From positions 1-58,454 of the forward strand of contig MNJR01000039.1 in NCBI GenBank assembly GCA_001920415.1: DNA of 58,454 nucleotides, in the 5' to 3' direction. Position numbers and translations under genes: made by a program. Positions 16,556 to 26,280 of this stretch are shown one piece after another. Below the pieces are notes generated by a model, which worked only from the letters and a program-made list of their open reading frames with translations, had not been told where the DNA came from and ran no database searches. The first letter of the stretch is position 1; every line of letters starts with the position of its first letter. The stretch comes from Acidobacteria bacterium 13_1_20CM_3_53_8. GTDB taxonomy: Bacteria; Acidobacteriota; Blastocatellia; Pyrinomonadales; Pyrinomonadaceae.

Positions 16556-18094
16556 CTATGAAATTTTGACTTCGGCGAAACGCAGCAAATCGGTCATGAA
16601 GAACTTTCCGTCTTGCTGAGCGCCGAACTGTCCCTGCTTTGGCTGCCAAGTCGGCTCGGCGCTCAGGAACGATGACGGGTCTCCGTCAAGTAGACCGGCG
16701 AACACCTCCGCGACTATGCGGCCACCGACCGGACCCAGCTTCTTGCCGCCGCAACGCACATCTGCTTCTTTGAGGATGTAATACCACAGCGGCGTATTGA
16801 CATTGAAAGCCGCTGCCAGATTGCGCGGCCCCTGTGGCGACGGTGCGTTCGTCGGGAGAGCCAGTTCGGCAGGCGTCAAGATGACGTTGTCTTTCGTCAT
16901 ACCCATAGCCCGTGCGACCGCCTGGCCTGATGGTAGTCCGAGCGCTTTGCCGCGCAAGAGATTGCGCTCGGCGAGCGACTTGAACATGTCAGTGATGAAG
17001 GGCAGGATTTTGAGACCCGGGGCAAGCTTCGTATCAAGCCTACGGGAATGCTGGAGTTCCACTGAAGTGCCGGAAAATTCAAAGAAGCGTGCCCATTGGA
17101 TTTCAAGCCCACCCCGTCGTTCTTTAAAGCCACGCAGGTCGCCGTCTGGCTTGGTCACATCGAAGATTGGAATATCTTGCGCCGACGCGTTGAGTTCATA
17201 ATCTCCGCGCACCATGCTGTGGCCGAAGCGGTAGGCCGCGACTGAAAATTCGACGGGGATAAACGGCTGATTCCTGTAATGGTAGAACTTCAGATCAACA
17301 TTCAAGGCTCCCTGAATATCCTTAGTGCCCCCTCCGAATGGAACTTTATATTTATCCAACTTGATGATGTCATTGATAACATCATCGCCGCCGAGAATCT
17401 TCCGCAAAAAGTCGTGAATGACCACCCACTGATAATGCCAGCGCACTATCCTGCGCGCTTCGTCAAAAAGATTGGGCGTACTGGCAGGCAGAGTTCCAAC
17501 GACTTTGTTGTGAAACTTAATGAAAGCCAGATGGAGTTGAGAAACAATCGCATTCTCGTCGTTACGAGGATCACCGATGAGCGCACGTTTCGGGTTCGCA
17601 CTGTTTCGCGGTAGGTCATCTTCATTAGCCGCGTTCTTGCCGACGATCAGCTTAAGCCCGTCAGGCTGCTCGTAAAGATAGGGATTGTTGTCTGGCCCAT
17701 CCGCATAGAGGGAATCAAGATCGAAGCGGGGCGTGCGGAAATTGCGCAGGGCGTCCGGGTCATTGTCGCGTTGGAGTTTGGAATTGGGATCGAAGGTGAT
17801 GTCATGGTCAATGAACTGACCGAAGTAAGTGAAACCTGCCGGGATATCAGGATTATCTAGCTGCGGATCATCGGCCTGATCATCTGTTTCTACAGTTGTT
17901 GCAGCCAACGCCAGAAGGTCCGCGTCTTCTGGCGCGAAGGGCGGGAGGTTGCGGAACATCCTCCCGAAACGTCCTTCGTAGAGAGCCGAGCGCGGTACAT
18001 CTTCGAGACCGCGTATTGGCTGAACGCCGTGAAAACGTTGTGGTAGGCTAGGGCTACTGTGTGGCGGCTGATTTGAGAGTTTCATGTCTGGCAT
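16556..18094 (-). CDS. Animal-type haem peroxidase family protein
   Basis: A 512-residue protein of the peroxidase-cyclooxygenase superfamily. The distal haem segment is FTYFGQFIDHDITFDP (about residues 87-102), with the Gln and the His-Asp pair. The proximal segment is FSVAAYRFGHSMVRGDYELN (about 278-297), with the His and following Arg, and LYEQPDGLKLIVG and FIKFHNKVV stretches are also typical. No signal peptide is visible; the N-terminus is Pro/Ser-rich. The start at 18094 has AAGGAG eight bases upstream. Bacterial members are scattered and probably acquired laterally; the substrate is unknown. It converges with the S9 gene and is separated by about 35 bases. Confidence 0.88.
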   Translation of the reverse strand: MPDMKLSNQPPHSSPSLPQRFHGVQPIRGLEDVPRSALYEGRFGRMFRNLPPFAPEDADLLALAATTVETDDQADDPQLDNPDIPAGFTYFGQFIDHDITFDPNSKLQRDNDPDALRNFRTPRFDLDSLYADGPDNNPYLYEQPDGLKLIVGKNAANEDDLPRNSANPKRALIGDPRNDENAIVSQLHLAFIKFHNKVVGTLPASTPNLFDEARRIVRWHYQWVVIHDFLRKILGGDDVINDIIKLDKYKVPFGGGTKDIQGALNVDLKFYHYRNQPFIPVEFSVAAYRFGHSMVRGDYELNASAQDIPIFDVTKPDGDLRGFKERRGGLEIQWARFFEFSGTSVELQHSRRLDTKLAPGLKILPFITDMFKSLAERNLLRGKALGLPSGQAVARAMGMTKDNVILTPAELALPTNAPSPQGPRNLAAAFNVNTPLWYYILKEADVRCGGKKLGPVGGRIVAEVFAGLLDGDPSSFLSAEPTWQPKQGQFGAQQDGKFFMTDLLRFAEVKIS

Positions 18095-18171
18095 GTCAGT
18101 TTCTCCTTGAAGTGTATGTTCTCTGAGGCAGAGAACAAAGAATGAAGTAAGGGTAAGATGTGAGGTAATGA

Positions 18172-18351
18172 TTTACTCATATACCTCCGAAGTCAACGCT
18201 TGATGACTATTTTGATGAACTCGCAGACAATCTTAACAAGGCAATCGTGCTCCATCTGGAAGGCGAAGACTTCAGCGAATATGAGCTTGATCCGCAGCCT
18301 TCCATCCTAGTCAGTTTTGAACTTAATCTTCCAGCTCATGCCAAAGCTTAA
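18172..18351 (+). pseudogene. Coding-like remnant without a start codon
   Basis: After a TGA at 18169-18171 this frame stays open for 59 codons and reads as plausible soluble protein (YFDELADNLNKAIVLHLEGE, then YELDPQPSILVSFELNLP), ending in TAA at 18349-18351. No ATG, GTG or TTG start with a ribosome-binding site is present. The acidic, non-repetitive composition differs from the surrounding intergenic DNA. It may be the 3' end of a decayed gene, but I do not recognise the family. Confidence 0.3.
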
Positions 18352-18656
18352 ACGTCTCCGGCAGTGAGGCAATTAAGATTAGTGAATATAAGATAGTTGA
18401 CTGAACTATTAGGCATAACAGTTATTCTGTGCCGTTCAAAATTCGACCAACTTGCGTTACTTGTTTTGTCGGCGTATGCGCTTCCGTGCCGGGAGCGCAT
18501 ACGCGGCTTGGCCGGGTCAGTAACAGTATCGGGTTTCGCTGTTATCTTCGTCTGCGCCGAGACGGCAAAACTGCTCAGAAGCAGCAGGGCCAGACAGACT
18601 AGAGCCGTGACGAATGGTCGCTTGGTACTCCAGTTCCCGTTTTTAAGAGAATTCAT
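18348..18656 (-). CDS. Small secreted protein of unknown function
   Basis: The 102-residue protein has a clear export signal: a basic N-region (MNSLKNGNWSTKRPF), the hydrophobic core VTALVCLALLLLSSF and cleavage after AVSAQ. The mature part is only about 65 residues, polar and basic, with no cysteines apart from one near the C-terminus, and it matches no family I know. The start at 18656 is chosen because AGGAG lies nine bases upstream and the signal peptide begins there; an in-frame start at 18803 would hide the signal peptide in the middle. It stands alone between the peroxidase and the BNR protein genes. Confidence 0.6.
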   Translation of the reverse strand: MNSLKNGNWSTKRPFVTALVCLALLLLSSFAVSAQTKITAKPDTVTDPAKPRMRSRHGSAYADKTSNASWSNFERHRITVMPNSSVNYLIFTNLNCLTAGDV

Positions 18657-18803
18657 TGATTCATCTCCTAGCGCAGCCGGGCGATGACTTGATGGCTGGC
18701 AGATTACTCGACGCCTAATGACCTCACAACTCGTTCCGCCAATGCGGTTCACCGGAGGGCATATTTTGATAAAGGAGTTTCCTGTCCCGCTACTCTGAAG
18801 CAT

Positions 18804-19236
18804 TAATAAGCAGCAGGGCGAGTAAAGACCAGGTTAGTTCAATTGCCTTGGCTTTCGTACATTCCGCAAAGCGTGATGAAGTCAATGTGCAGCTTTGCGT
18901 ACGAGAAAATGAATAGCCATTTATGAGACCAATGAGGTAAGACGTTCATTGGCGAAATGCGTGAAATGAGCGCCAAGATAATATTGATGGTTCCGCACGA
19001 AGTCAAGACTTTGAAATCTTGATGAGACTTTACGTGTAGACCATCAACAGGTGTTGCAAAATTCAGTTGATGGTATAACGGGACAAAACGATCCTGATGT
19101 CCCGCTCGTACGTTACTCAAGCATCAAAATTGCGAGAGAGATGTACTCCAAATATTTAGAAGCCGACTCATACATATATGTCTGGAGATGCGAAAATATT
19201 TCATACGCATGCCTTTTATCTCCGCTACTGCCTCTG
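18804..19236. other. Gene-free stretch
   Basis: No convincing gene. The open frames here lack ribosome-binding sites and protein-like composition. One inverted pair is visible: CCATCAAC (about 19037) with GTTGATGG (about 19062). Otherwise nothing was recognised. Confidence 0.5.
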
Positions 19237-22200
19237 CTAGTTCGCCTCAACCTGCGGCAGCCCTGCGTCTTGAAGCAGACGGTTAAGCGCGGGGATGTCT
19301 TGAGATTGAATGTTGCGCCAGCGTTCGATTAAGGTCTGCGAGTCGCGCAAGGTGTCTGCGACTGCGGCAGTGACAGATGGCGTGGGCGCGGCGTCCACTT
19401 CCTGAATTACGTTGAAGAGGGTTTGGAGTCTGGTCAAGACGCTGAGTGATGGCGCAGCGCCGGGGCGACGGCCTGGAGCGGCCAACTCCTGCAACTTCTT
19501 GCCGAGGGCGTCAATCTGCGCGGCGACGGGGCGTTGGCCTGCGCGCGTTTGCAGATTGGCAAGCCCTGTTGTCAGCGCGGTGAAGCGTTGGCTTATCGGT
19601 TGAAGTTGAAGCCATGCGTCGTAGAGTTGTTTTGATAGTTGGAATGAGCGCGCGAGGTCTGCGGTCGCAGTCTTGACGCGCGGGTCCATCTTGATGATGA
19701 GAGGCTGCGTGTAGTTTCTGCCGTTTGCGTTGAGCACGACTGTGTAATCGCCGGGCATGGCCCAGGGCGATGTGGGTTGAGGCGCTGTGTTTCGATAGAC
19801 GGCTGAGATTGGGTATTCGGGCGCGACACCGGGAACGGGCGCGTAGTGCATATCCCAAAGGAAGCGATGCATGCCCGGTTCTACGGAGAGCATTTGCGGC
19901 GGGCGCACCCAGTAAGTTGGAATGTTCAGCGCAGGGTCAATCTTCGGAGCAGGGTCTGCGCTAGAAAATTTTTGGACGGTCTGACCATTGCTGTCTCGTA
20001 TCTCAAGCGTGACGGGGCCTGAAGCAGGGTGACCTAAATAGTAATCAATCACTGCGCCGTCGGGCGGATTCTCTCCGGCTGCTTCGTCGGGCGGAATTGG
20101 CGTGTCCGTGTTCGTGTTCCATCGAACGCGCAACGCTGTCTGCGGTTTGAAGAGAAACGCGCGTGAATGTTCAACTTCGGAATTGATTTGTCTGAGCGGT
20201 GTGATGTCATCGAGAATATAGAAGCCGCGACCGTGCGTTGCCACAATTATATCGTCGCCCTTGATTACTAGATCGCGCACTGATGTTGCGGGCATGTTTA
20301 GACGCAAAGGCTGCCAGTGGTTGCCGTCGTCGAAAGAGACGTAAGCCGCGCGCTCAGTGCCAGCGAAGAGCAAGCCTTTGCGTTCTGTGTCCTCTCGAAC
20401 GACGTTCACGGTCTGCCCGTCTGGAATTCCGTTTGTTATCTCAGTCCAGGTCTTGCCCGCGTTGTGCGTGCGATAGATGTGCGGGCGCATGTCGTCTAGT
20501 CGAAGCGTGTTGATTGCTGCGTAAGCTGTCTGCGCATCGAAGTGGCCTGCATCAATGATTGAGATTTTCTGCCACGCTTTAATCTGCGATGGTGTGACAT
20601 CCGTCCAATGCGCGCCGCCGTCTGTTGTGAGATGAACGAGGCCATCATCAGTTCCCGCCCAGATGCGGTTGATGTCTAGCGGCGAAGGCGCGACCGTATA
20701 GATGACGCCGCGCTGCGTTGCCTGCGCAGTCTGTTGCGTTCGATACTTGCCAACAGTTGCAGGCACTTCAAAAGTTTTTCGCGTGAGGTCTGGACTAACT
20801 TGTTCCCAATTCTGTCCGCCGTCTCTTGTCTTCCATAAAGTGTTCGACGCGAAGTAAAGGATGTGCGGGTCAACGGGCGAGAAGATGACAGGCTCTGTGC
20901 GCAGCATTCTAAAATCTGCCGCGCGGAAAGGTTTCGGAAGAATGTTCTGAGCCTGAGCGGTGCGGCGATCATAACGAGAGAGCTTGCCGCCGTAGACTAT
21001 GTCCGCATCTAGCGGGTCTGGCGTGACGTAGCCGTACTCTTCCGCAGCAACCGGATGCCATTCGCGGAAAGTAATCTCGCCGTCATCGCCGCGACTTGAG
21101 ACGCAGGCGCTCCCGCTCTCCTGTTGTCCGCTGCACACGCGATAGGGAAACGCGTTGTCAGTGCCCACGTGATAAAGCTGAGCCGTAGGCTGGTTGTACC
21201 AACTGCTCCAACTCCTTCCGCCGTTGGTGGTGATGATTGCGCCCTGATCGCTTCCCAATAAAATGATCTCCGTATTCTGGGGATTTATCCAGACGTTCTG
21301 ATAATCATCGCCGCCCGGCGCGCCGCGTATCCCTGTCCAGGTTTTTCCTCCATCGGTTGATCTCCAGCAGACAATGCTCGCGGAGTAAACTATTTCGGGG
21401 TTTTTAGGATCAACTCTGAGAACGGGAAGGTCGCCGCCGCCTATGCGTGTTGCGGGGCGCGTGTCGGTCGTAACGATAGACCAGTTCTCGCCTCCGTCGT
21501 CCGAACGGTAAAGTTTTACGTCAGTCGTTGAAGCGACTGCCGCGAAGAGACGATTCGTAGAACTGGGCGCAATCGCAAGGTTGGCTTGAACGATTCCATC
21601 CGGCAGCCCTTTAGTAAGTGGTCTCCATGTCGCCCCGCCGTCAGTTGATTTTAAGATTCCGCCGCCCGTTCCATTCCAAGAGCCGTTCTCCCAAGGCCCT
21701 TCGCGCGCTTCCCACAATGAAGCGTAGACCGTCTCAGGGTTCGACGGATCAATCAACACATCCGCGCCGCCAGTGTTCTCGTCCCTGAAAAATACTCTTT
21801 TGAAATGTTGCCCGCCGTCCGTAGAAGCGTATATGCCGCGCTCTTCGTTTGGGCCATAAGGATGACCTGCAACCGCTACGAAGAGACGGTCAGGGTTGCG
21901 CGGGTCAACTGCTATCTGCGGAATCTGTTGCCCGTCGCGCAAGCCAAGATGAGTCCATGTGCGGCCTCCGTCAGTTGATTTATAAATTCCGTCTCCGACC
22001 GATAGATCAGGACGATGCAATCCTTCGCCGCTGCCCACGTAAATTATGTCAGGGTTAGAAGGCGCTGTTGCTATGGAGCCGATTGAACCTGTTGGCTGGT
22101 CGTCGAAGATTGGTGTCCAAGTGCGACCGTAGTCCGTAGTCTTCCACACGCCGCCGTTGACCTGCGCGATGTAGAAGACGTTCGGCTGAGTGGCTACGCC

Positions 22201-22362
22201 AGCGATGGCGCGCGTGCGCCCGCCCCGGAATGGGCCAATGCTGCGCCAGTGAAGTGATTTCAGAAAGTCCTGATTGAAACTTTGCGCGCGAGCCGAAGCC
22301 GAAGCGCCGATGATAGAAACGATGACCAGCATGGGCGCGAGTACGCGCTTTAACAAGTTCAT
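19237..22362 (-). CDS. Secreted BNR/sortilin-like beta-propeller protein
   Basis: A large exported protein (1041 residues). The signal peptide is MNLLKRVLAPMLVIVSIIGA with cleavage after ARAQ. At least eight Asp-box motifs follow: KTTDYGRTW, KSTDGGRTW, ASTDGGQHF, KSTDGGATW, RSDDGGENW, RSTDGGKTW, TTNGGRSW and KTRDGGQNW. They are spaced as in the double seven-bladed propellers of VPS10/sortilin-like and xyloglucanase-like proteins. The region after about residue 720 is different, with a beta-sandwich-like segment (GPVTLEIRDSNGQTVQ) and a helical C-terminus (RSFQLSKQLYDAWLQL). The start at 22362 has GGAGG nine bases upstream. Such proteins are abundant in Acidobacteriota; whether this one is a glycosidase or a binding scaffold is not decided by the sequence. 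Confidence 0.88.
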   Translation of the reverse strand: MNLLKRVLAPMLVIVSIIGASASARAQSFNQDFLKSLHWRSIGPFRGGRTRAIAGVATQPNVFYIAQVNGGVWKTTDYGRTWTPIFDDQPTGSIGSIATAPSNPDIIYVGSGEGLHRPDLSVGDGIYKSTDGGRTWTHLGLRDGQQIPQIAVDPRNPDRLFVAVAGHPYGPNEERGIYASTDGGQHFKRVFFRDENTGGADVLIDPSNPETVYASLWEAREGPWENGSWNGTGGGILKSTDGGATWRPLTKGLPDGIVQANLAIAPSSTNRLFAAVASTTDVKLYRSDDGGENWSIVTTDTRPATRIGGGDLPVLRVDPKNPEIVYSASIVCWRSTDGGKTWTGIRGAPGGDDYQNVWINPQNTEIILLGSDQGAIITTNGGRSWSSWYNQPTAQLYHVGTDNAFPYRVCSGQQESGSACVSSRGDDGEITFREWHPVAAEEYGYVTPDPLDADIVYGGKLSRYDRRTAQAQNILPKPFRAADFRMLRTEPVIFSPVDPHILYFASNTLWKTRDGGQNWEQVSPDLTRKTFEVPATVGKYRTQQTAQATQRGVIYTVAPSPLDINRIWAGTDDGLVHLTTDGGAHWTDVTPSQIKAWQKISIIDAGHFDAQTAYAAINTLRLDDMRPHIYRTHNAGKTWTEITNGIPDGQTVNVVREDTERKGLLFAGTERAAYVSFDDGNHWQPLRLNMPATSVRDLVIKGDDIIVATHGRGFYILDDITPLRQINSEVEHSRAFLFKPQTALRVRWNTNTDTPIPPDEAAGENPPDGAVIDYYLGHPASGPVTLEIRDSNGQTVQKFSSADPAPKIDPALNIPTYWVRPPQMLSVEPGMHRFLWDMHYAPVPGVAPEYPISAVYRNTAPQPTSPWAMPGDYTVVLNANGRNYTQPLIIKMDPRVKTATADLARSFQLSKQLYDAWLQLQPISQRFTALTTGLANLQTRAGQRPVAAQIDALGKKLQELAAPGRRPGAAPSLSVLTRLQTLFNVIQEVDAAPTPSVTAAVADTLRDSQTLIERWRNIQSQDIPALNRLLQDAGLPQVEAN

Positions 22363-22398
22363 GACTTCTGTCCTCCGTAGCAAAGGATAGGGCGACAC

Positions 22399-22907
22399 AT
22401 GAATAGTAGCGGCGACGACCTTAACAGATGTAGCAGCGTGTTCGCCCGAAAATAATCGCTAACTTTATACCAATCACGAGTCGAAGCGCGATAGTTTTGA
22501 GTAAGGAACAACCTCGGCATACTAACGAGATTATCTCAAACCATCTTTGCGTACTTTGCGTCTCCAGCGTGAAAAACCATTTCACGCCAAGACGCAAAGA
22601 CGCGAAGCGAGAACGCAAAGAAGTTTTTGAGAGACGTTCTTTTATTCATCGCTTACTTCAATATGACTGAACGATTAATTCAATTCATCTCAAAGTGACT
22701 TTCATCCTCCTGAAAGCGGAAAGACCCACGATAACCTAAACTCCTGTCATCGTAAGACTTCTGAAACTCCTTCCCTTCCGGCATAGACGTTGCCATAACC
22801 GAATGCGGAATGCTGTCTCTAACTTGTCAGGCATTCCCTGTACGGCGAGACGATTTCGTGTTCCGGTCTATTACTTGAACGAGATTGTTTCGATCTTAGC
22901 GACGTTT
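22399..22907. other. Intergenic region with a TTTGCGT/ACGCAAAG inverted repeat
   Basis: Divergent promoter region between the BNR protein and the S8 protease. A hairpin at about 22548-22622 pairs TTTGCGTACTTTGCGTCTCCAGCGTGAAA with TTTCACGCCAAGACGCAAAGACGC, a relative of the TTTGCGCC family. No gene or recognisable riboswitch was seen in the rest. Confidence 0.6.
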
Positions 22908-25900
22908 ATGAGAACAAGACTCAGGATCAACAGAATTCTTACAACGCTTCTCTTAAGTGCGCTTGCAATCGCGCAGGCGACAAGCGGTCTGGTTGTTCAG
23001 GCAAGCTCGAAATCAGATCACATGGACTCGAACCATAGGGAAGCGACATCCGGCGCGTCGAAAGTTCCGCCTGATCTGCGCGAGACTATAGACAATGCTC
23101 GCGCGAGGAATTTTTCCGAAACCGTCATAGTGCAGTTTAAGACAGATGCTTCACTGAACGCGTGCGAGTTAATCGCGCAGCATGGCGGAAGAATCAAGCA
23201 TAGCTTCACGAGCATAAAAGCTATGCTGGTCGAGATTCCGCTTTCCAGGATAGACGAGCTTGCCAGAGAGGATGATGTCGTTTACATCACGCCTGACAGA
23301 AAGTTGCGCGGCGCTATGGCCGCAACGAGCAAGCTTGTAGGCGCAGACCTTCTCAGACAGCAGGCTGCGAGCAAAAGTTATACGGGCACGACTTATCCTG
23401 CGGTTGACGGCAGCGGCGTTGGCATAGCTTTTCTTGACTCCGGCGCGAGTGCCGGAAACCGTGACTTCAACAACGCTTCGCAGACCGCATCCAGAATTGT
23501 CGCGGCCAGAGATTTTACCGCAAGCAATGCACCGGGAACGGACAGCGCGGACAGGTACGGACACGGCACGACTGTAACGGGCGTGGCCGCAGGAAACGGC
23601 TGGGGTTCAAGGCAATCAGACACGAACAACGTGAAGTGGTATGCGAGCAATTACGGCGATTACACCGGCATTGCCCCGAACGCGAACATCATCTCCATCA
23701 AGGTTATAGAAAGCGACGGCACTGGCAGCATAAGCAACGTCATACTTGGAATTGATTACGCTATCTCTGTCAAAGCTGCCTACAACATACGCGTGATGAA
23801 CATAAGTTTGGGCGCGCCAGTCCTTCAGAGTTACAAGACTGATCCGCTTTGTCAGGCTGTCGAGCGCGCCATTGCAAGCGGAATCGTTGTAGTCTGCTCC
23901 GCAGGTAATTTCGGACACTCCGATGTGGTCACAGGCTACGACACAAACGGGAAGCCTATTTATCAGACAGTCTATGGCGGCATCGCAAGCCCCGGCAATG
24001 ATCCTTACGTGATAACTGTAGGCGCTACGAAGAATCCAGCGCAATCAATCGAAACGTGGAACGGCCCCTGGAACAAACGACCGCCCGTCAACACTTCTCC
24101 CAATCCAAACGCTCTGCGCCGCACAGATTTGCAAGTGGCTTCATATAGCTCTCGCGGGCCTACGCTCGTTGACGGATTGATGAAGCCAGACCTTGTTGCG
24201 CCCGGCACGAAAGTCATAGCGGCGGCTACAAGGAATATCGCAGTCTTAACCGATGACGTTATACCGAACACTGTCATGCCGCTCTCTTCTACGGATAGCA
24301 ACGCCATCCCGAAGATGTACTGCCAGTTGAGCGGCACTTCGTTCGCCGCGCCCGTAGTGACAGGCACGGTCGCTCTCATGCTGCAAGCGAACCAGAACCT
24401 TACGCCCAGAGAAGTCAAAGCAATCTTGCGAATCACCGCGCAGCAACTCCCTTCTCTTTCGTCGCAGGATGAAGCTATCAAGCTGCTGACTGAAGGCGCA
24501 GGCTTACTGAACACTTACGCAGCCGTTCGCATCGCGCAAAACATCAGAGCGGACGCGAACACGGCGACCTCCGGCCAATCGCTTCTTAAAAACGGCGTCA
24601 CGTTGAGCGGACTCAGTCAAGACTTAGGATTTGATTTGAGAGACCGCGCGGGCGCTACGCTTGAGAGAGCGGTTTTAAATAGCGGGATTGTAGCGACCGA
24701 CGGAATAATCATGACCGACGGAATAATCATGACGGATGGAATCATCATGACCGACGGCATCATTATGACGGACGGAATAATTATGACCGATGGCATTATC
24801 ATGACAGACAATAGCGTCTGGCCGAGCGGCATAATCATGACCGACAGCTACGGTCGCAGCAGTTGCCTCGTTGCTTCCGGCGCGAAGCGGCTCGCATCGC
24901 AGAGCGGCGTAGCAGGAGGCATACACATTAGCGGCGCAAGATTCTACGCCGACGGCATCACGGCGACTTCGGGAAAGATGGACGGAAGGCTTATCTTCTC
25001 GCCCGTAGCGTCTGGCGTCTGGAAGAACTCAGTTCTTGATCCCAACTCGCTGCCCTCAAACGCCTCCACCGAAAGCTACGAGCTTTTGCAGAGCAACGAC
25101 GACGTGGCAATTGGCGGCATCACTTTTGTAAATAGCGCAAGCCCTTACTTCCCTGTAGCAACGCTCAGACAGTCTCCTCCTGTTTCCATCAATTTCAGCA
25201 ACAGCAGCTATTTCATCAATGAAGGCGCGGGCAGCGTGATCGTCACCGTCACACGCTCGAACACGAGCGGCGAGACGTATGTGGATTACTCAACCTCAGA
25301 CGGGACTGCCATGCAGAAGTCCGATTACGAGATGGCAAAGGGAACGCTACATTTCGCTGCGGGCGAAGCGAGCAAGTCTTTCAACGTTCTAATCACGGAC
25401 GACAATTACGTTGAAGGCAATGAGATGATAGCGCTCACGCTCACGAATCCTGTGGGCGGCAATCTGGCATCGCCTACGAGCGCAGTGATAACGATTATTG
25501 ACAACGACTCGCAGCAGCCCACTACGAACCCGGTTGAGAACGCGCAAACATTCGTGCGCCAGCACTACCTTGATTTTCTGAACCGCGAGCCTGACGCTGG
25601 CGGCCTTGCTTACTGGAGCGGAAGGCTCTCGCAGTGCGGTGTGAATCAGCAGTGCATACGTGATGCGCGGTTGAGCATCTCTGCGGCCTTCTTCATAGAG
25701 ATGGAGTTTCAGGATACGGGCTATTACGTCTATCGCCTGACCCGCGCTTCGTACAACCGGCGTCCTGATTTCACGGAGTTCATGGCCGACCGCAGCCGTT
25801 TGCACGCAAGCGTGACGCTCGAAGATGAGAAGCAAATTCTCGCGGACGATTTCGTTCATCGCGCGCCATTTCTGGTTGAATACCCGCTTTCGATGACGAA

Positions 25901-26255
25901 CGCGCAGTTCGTCAATCGCCTTTTTGACCAGGCAGGCTTAACGCCGTTCACAGCCGAGCGCCAGCAACTCATCGCCGACATGAATATAGGCAAGAGCAGG
26001 TCTCGCGCGTTGAGAGATGTAATCGAAATTCAGGAATTCAAGACGCGTGAATACAACGCGGCATTCGTCACCATGCAATATTTCGGCTACCTGCGCCGCA
26101 ACCCTGACGAGGGCGGCTACGATTTCTGGCTGAACGTCTTGAACAACCGTGTGCCCAACAACTATCTGGCGATGGTATGCGCTTTCATTACATCCAGTGA
26201 GTACCAGCAGCGCTTTAGTCCTGTGGTCACGCGCGCCAACAGCGAGTGCCGCTAA
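22908..26255 (+). CDS. Secreted S8 (subtilisin-like) protease with hexapeptide repeat, Calx-beta and DUF4214 domains
   Basis: An about 1115-residue exported protease. Numbering from the ATG at 22908, a signal peptide comes first (RILTTLLLSALAIAQATSG), then an inhibitor I9-like prodomain (ETVIVQFKTDASLNACE to DDVVYITPDRKL). The subtilase domain has Asp177 (IAFLDSG), His219 (GHGTTVTG), the oxyanion Asn in CSAGNFG and Ser478 (SGTSFAAP). Next is a run of TDGIIM repeats (about 597-632), then a Calx-beta domain (INEGAGSVIVTVTRS, DGTAMQKSDY, ITIIDNDS). Two DUF4214-type repeats end the protein (FVRQHYLDFLNREPDAGGL and QYFGYLRRNPDEGGYDFW). No good ribosome-binding site precedes either candidate start (22803 or 22908); 22908 is chosen because the signal peptide follows it. 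Confidence 0.88.
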   Translation: MRTRLRINRILTTLLLSALAIAQATSGLVVQASSKSDHMDSNHREATSGASKVPPDLRETIDNARARNFSETVIVQFKTDASLNACELIAQHGGRIKHSFTSIKAMLVEIPLSRIDELAREDDVVYITPDRKLRGAMAATSKLVGADLLRQQAASKSYTGTTYPAVDGSGVGIAFLDSGASAGNRDFNNASQTASRIVAARDFTASNAPGTDSADRYGHGTTVTGVAAGNGWGSRQSDTNNVKWYASNYGDYTGIAPNANIISIKVIESDGTGSISNVILGIDYAISVKAAYNIRVMNISLGAPVLQSYKTDPLCQAVERAIASGIVVVCSAGNFGHSDVVTGYDTNGKPIYQTVYGGIASPGNDPYVITVGATKNPAQSIETWNGPWNKRPPVNTSPNPNALRRTDLQVASYSSRGPTLVDGLMKPDLVAPGTKVIAAATRNIAVLTDDVIPNTVMPLSSTDSNAIPKMYCQLSGTSFAAPVVTGTVALMLQANQNLTPREVKAILRITAQQLPSLSSQDEAIKLLTEGAGLLNTYAAVRIAQNIRADANTATSGQSLLKNGVTLSGLSQDLGFDLRDRAGATLERAVLNSGIVATDGIIMTDGIIMTDGIIMTDGIIMTDGIIMTDGIIMTDNSVWPSGIIMTDSYGRSSCLVASGAKRLASQSGVAGGIHISGARFYADGITATSGKMDGRLIFSPVASGVWKNSVLDPNSLPSNASTESYELLQSNDDVAIGGITFVNSASPYFPVATLRQSPPVSINFSNSSYFINEGAGSVIVTVTRSNTSGETYVDYSTSDGTAMQKSDYEMAKGTLHFAAGEASKSFNVLITDDNYVEGNEMIALTLTNPVGGNLASPTSAVITIIDNDSQQPTTNPVENAQTFVRQHYLDFLNREPDAGGLAYWSGRLSQCGVNQQCIRDARLSISAAFFIEMEFQDTGYYVYRLTRASYNRRPDFTEFMADRSRLHASVTLEDEKQILADDFVHRAPFLVEYPLSMTNAQFVNRLFDQAGLTPFTAERQQLIADMNIGKSRSRALRDVIEIQEFKTREYNAAFVTMQYFGYLRRNPDEGGYDFWLNVLNNRVPNNYLAMVCAFITSSEYQQRFSPVVTRANSECR
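24696..24803 (+). repeat. Six tandem 18-bp units coding TDGIIM
   Basis: Six consecutive units translate to exactly the same hexapeptide, T-D-G-I-I-M, while their third codon positions differ (Thr ACC/ACG, Asp GAC/GAT, Gly GGA/GGC, Ile ATA/ATC/ATT). A broken seventh copy (SGIIMTD) follows at about 24826-24843. The protein sequence is therefore kept while the DNA drifts. Confidence 0.95.
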
Positions 26256-26280
26256 AGTAAGATTACCGATTCGACAGCCT

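Noticed and set aside
18839-19120. Minus-strand 93-codon frame in the gap before the BNR protein
   Set aside because: No ribosome-binding site, no domain and odd composition (clusters of Trp, His and Cys); judged as chance.
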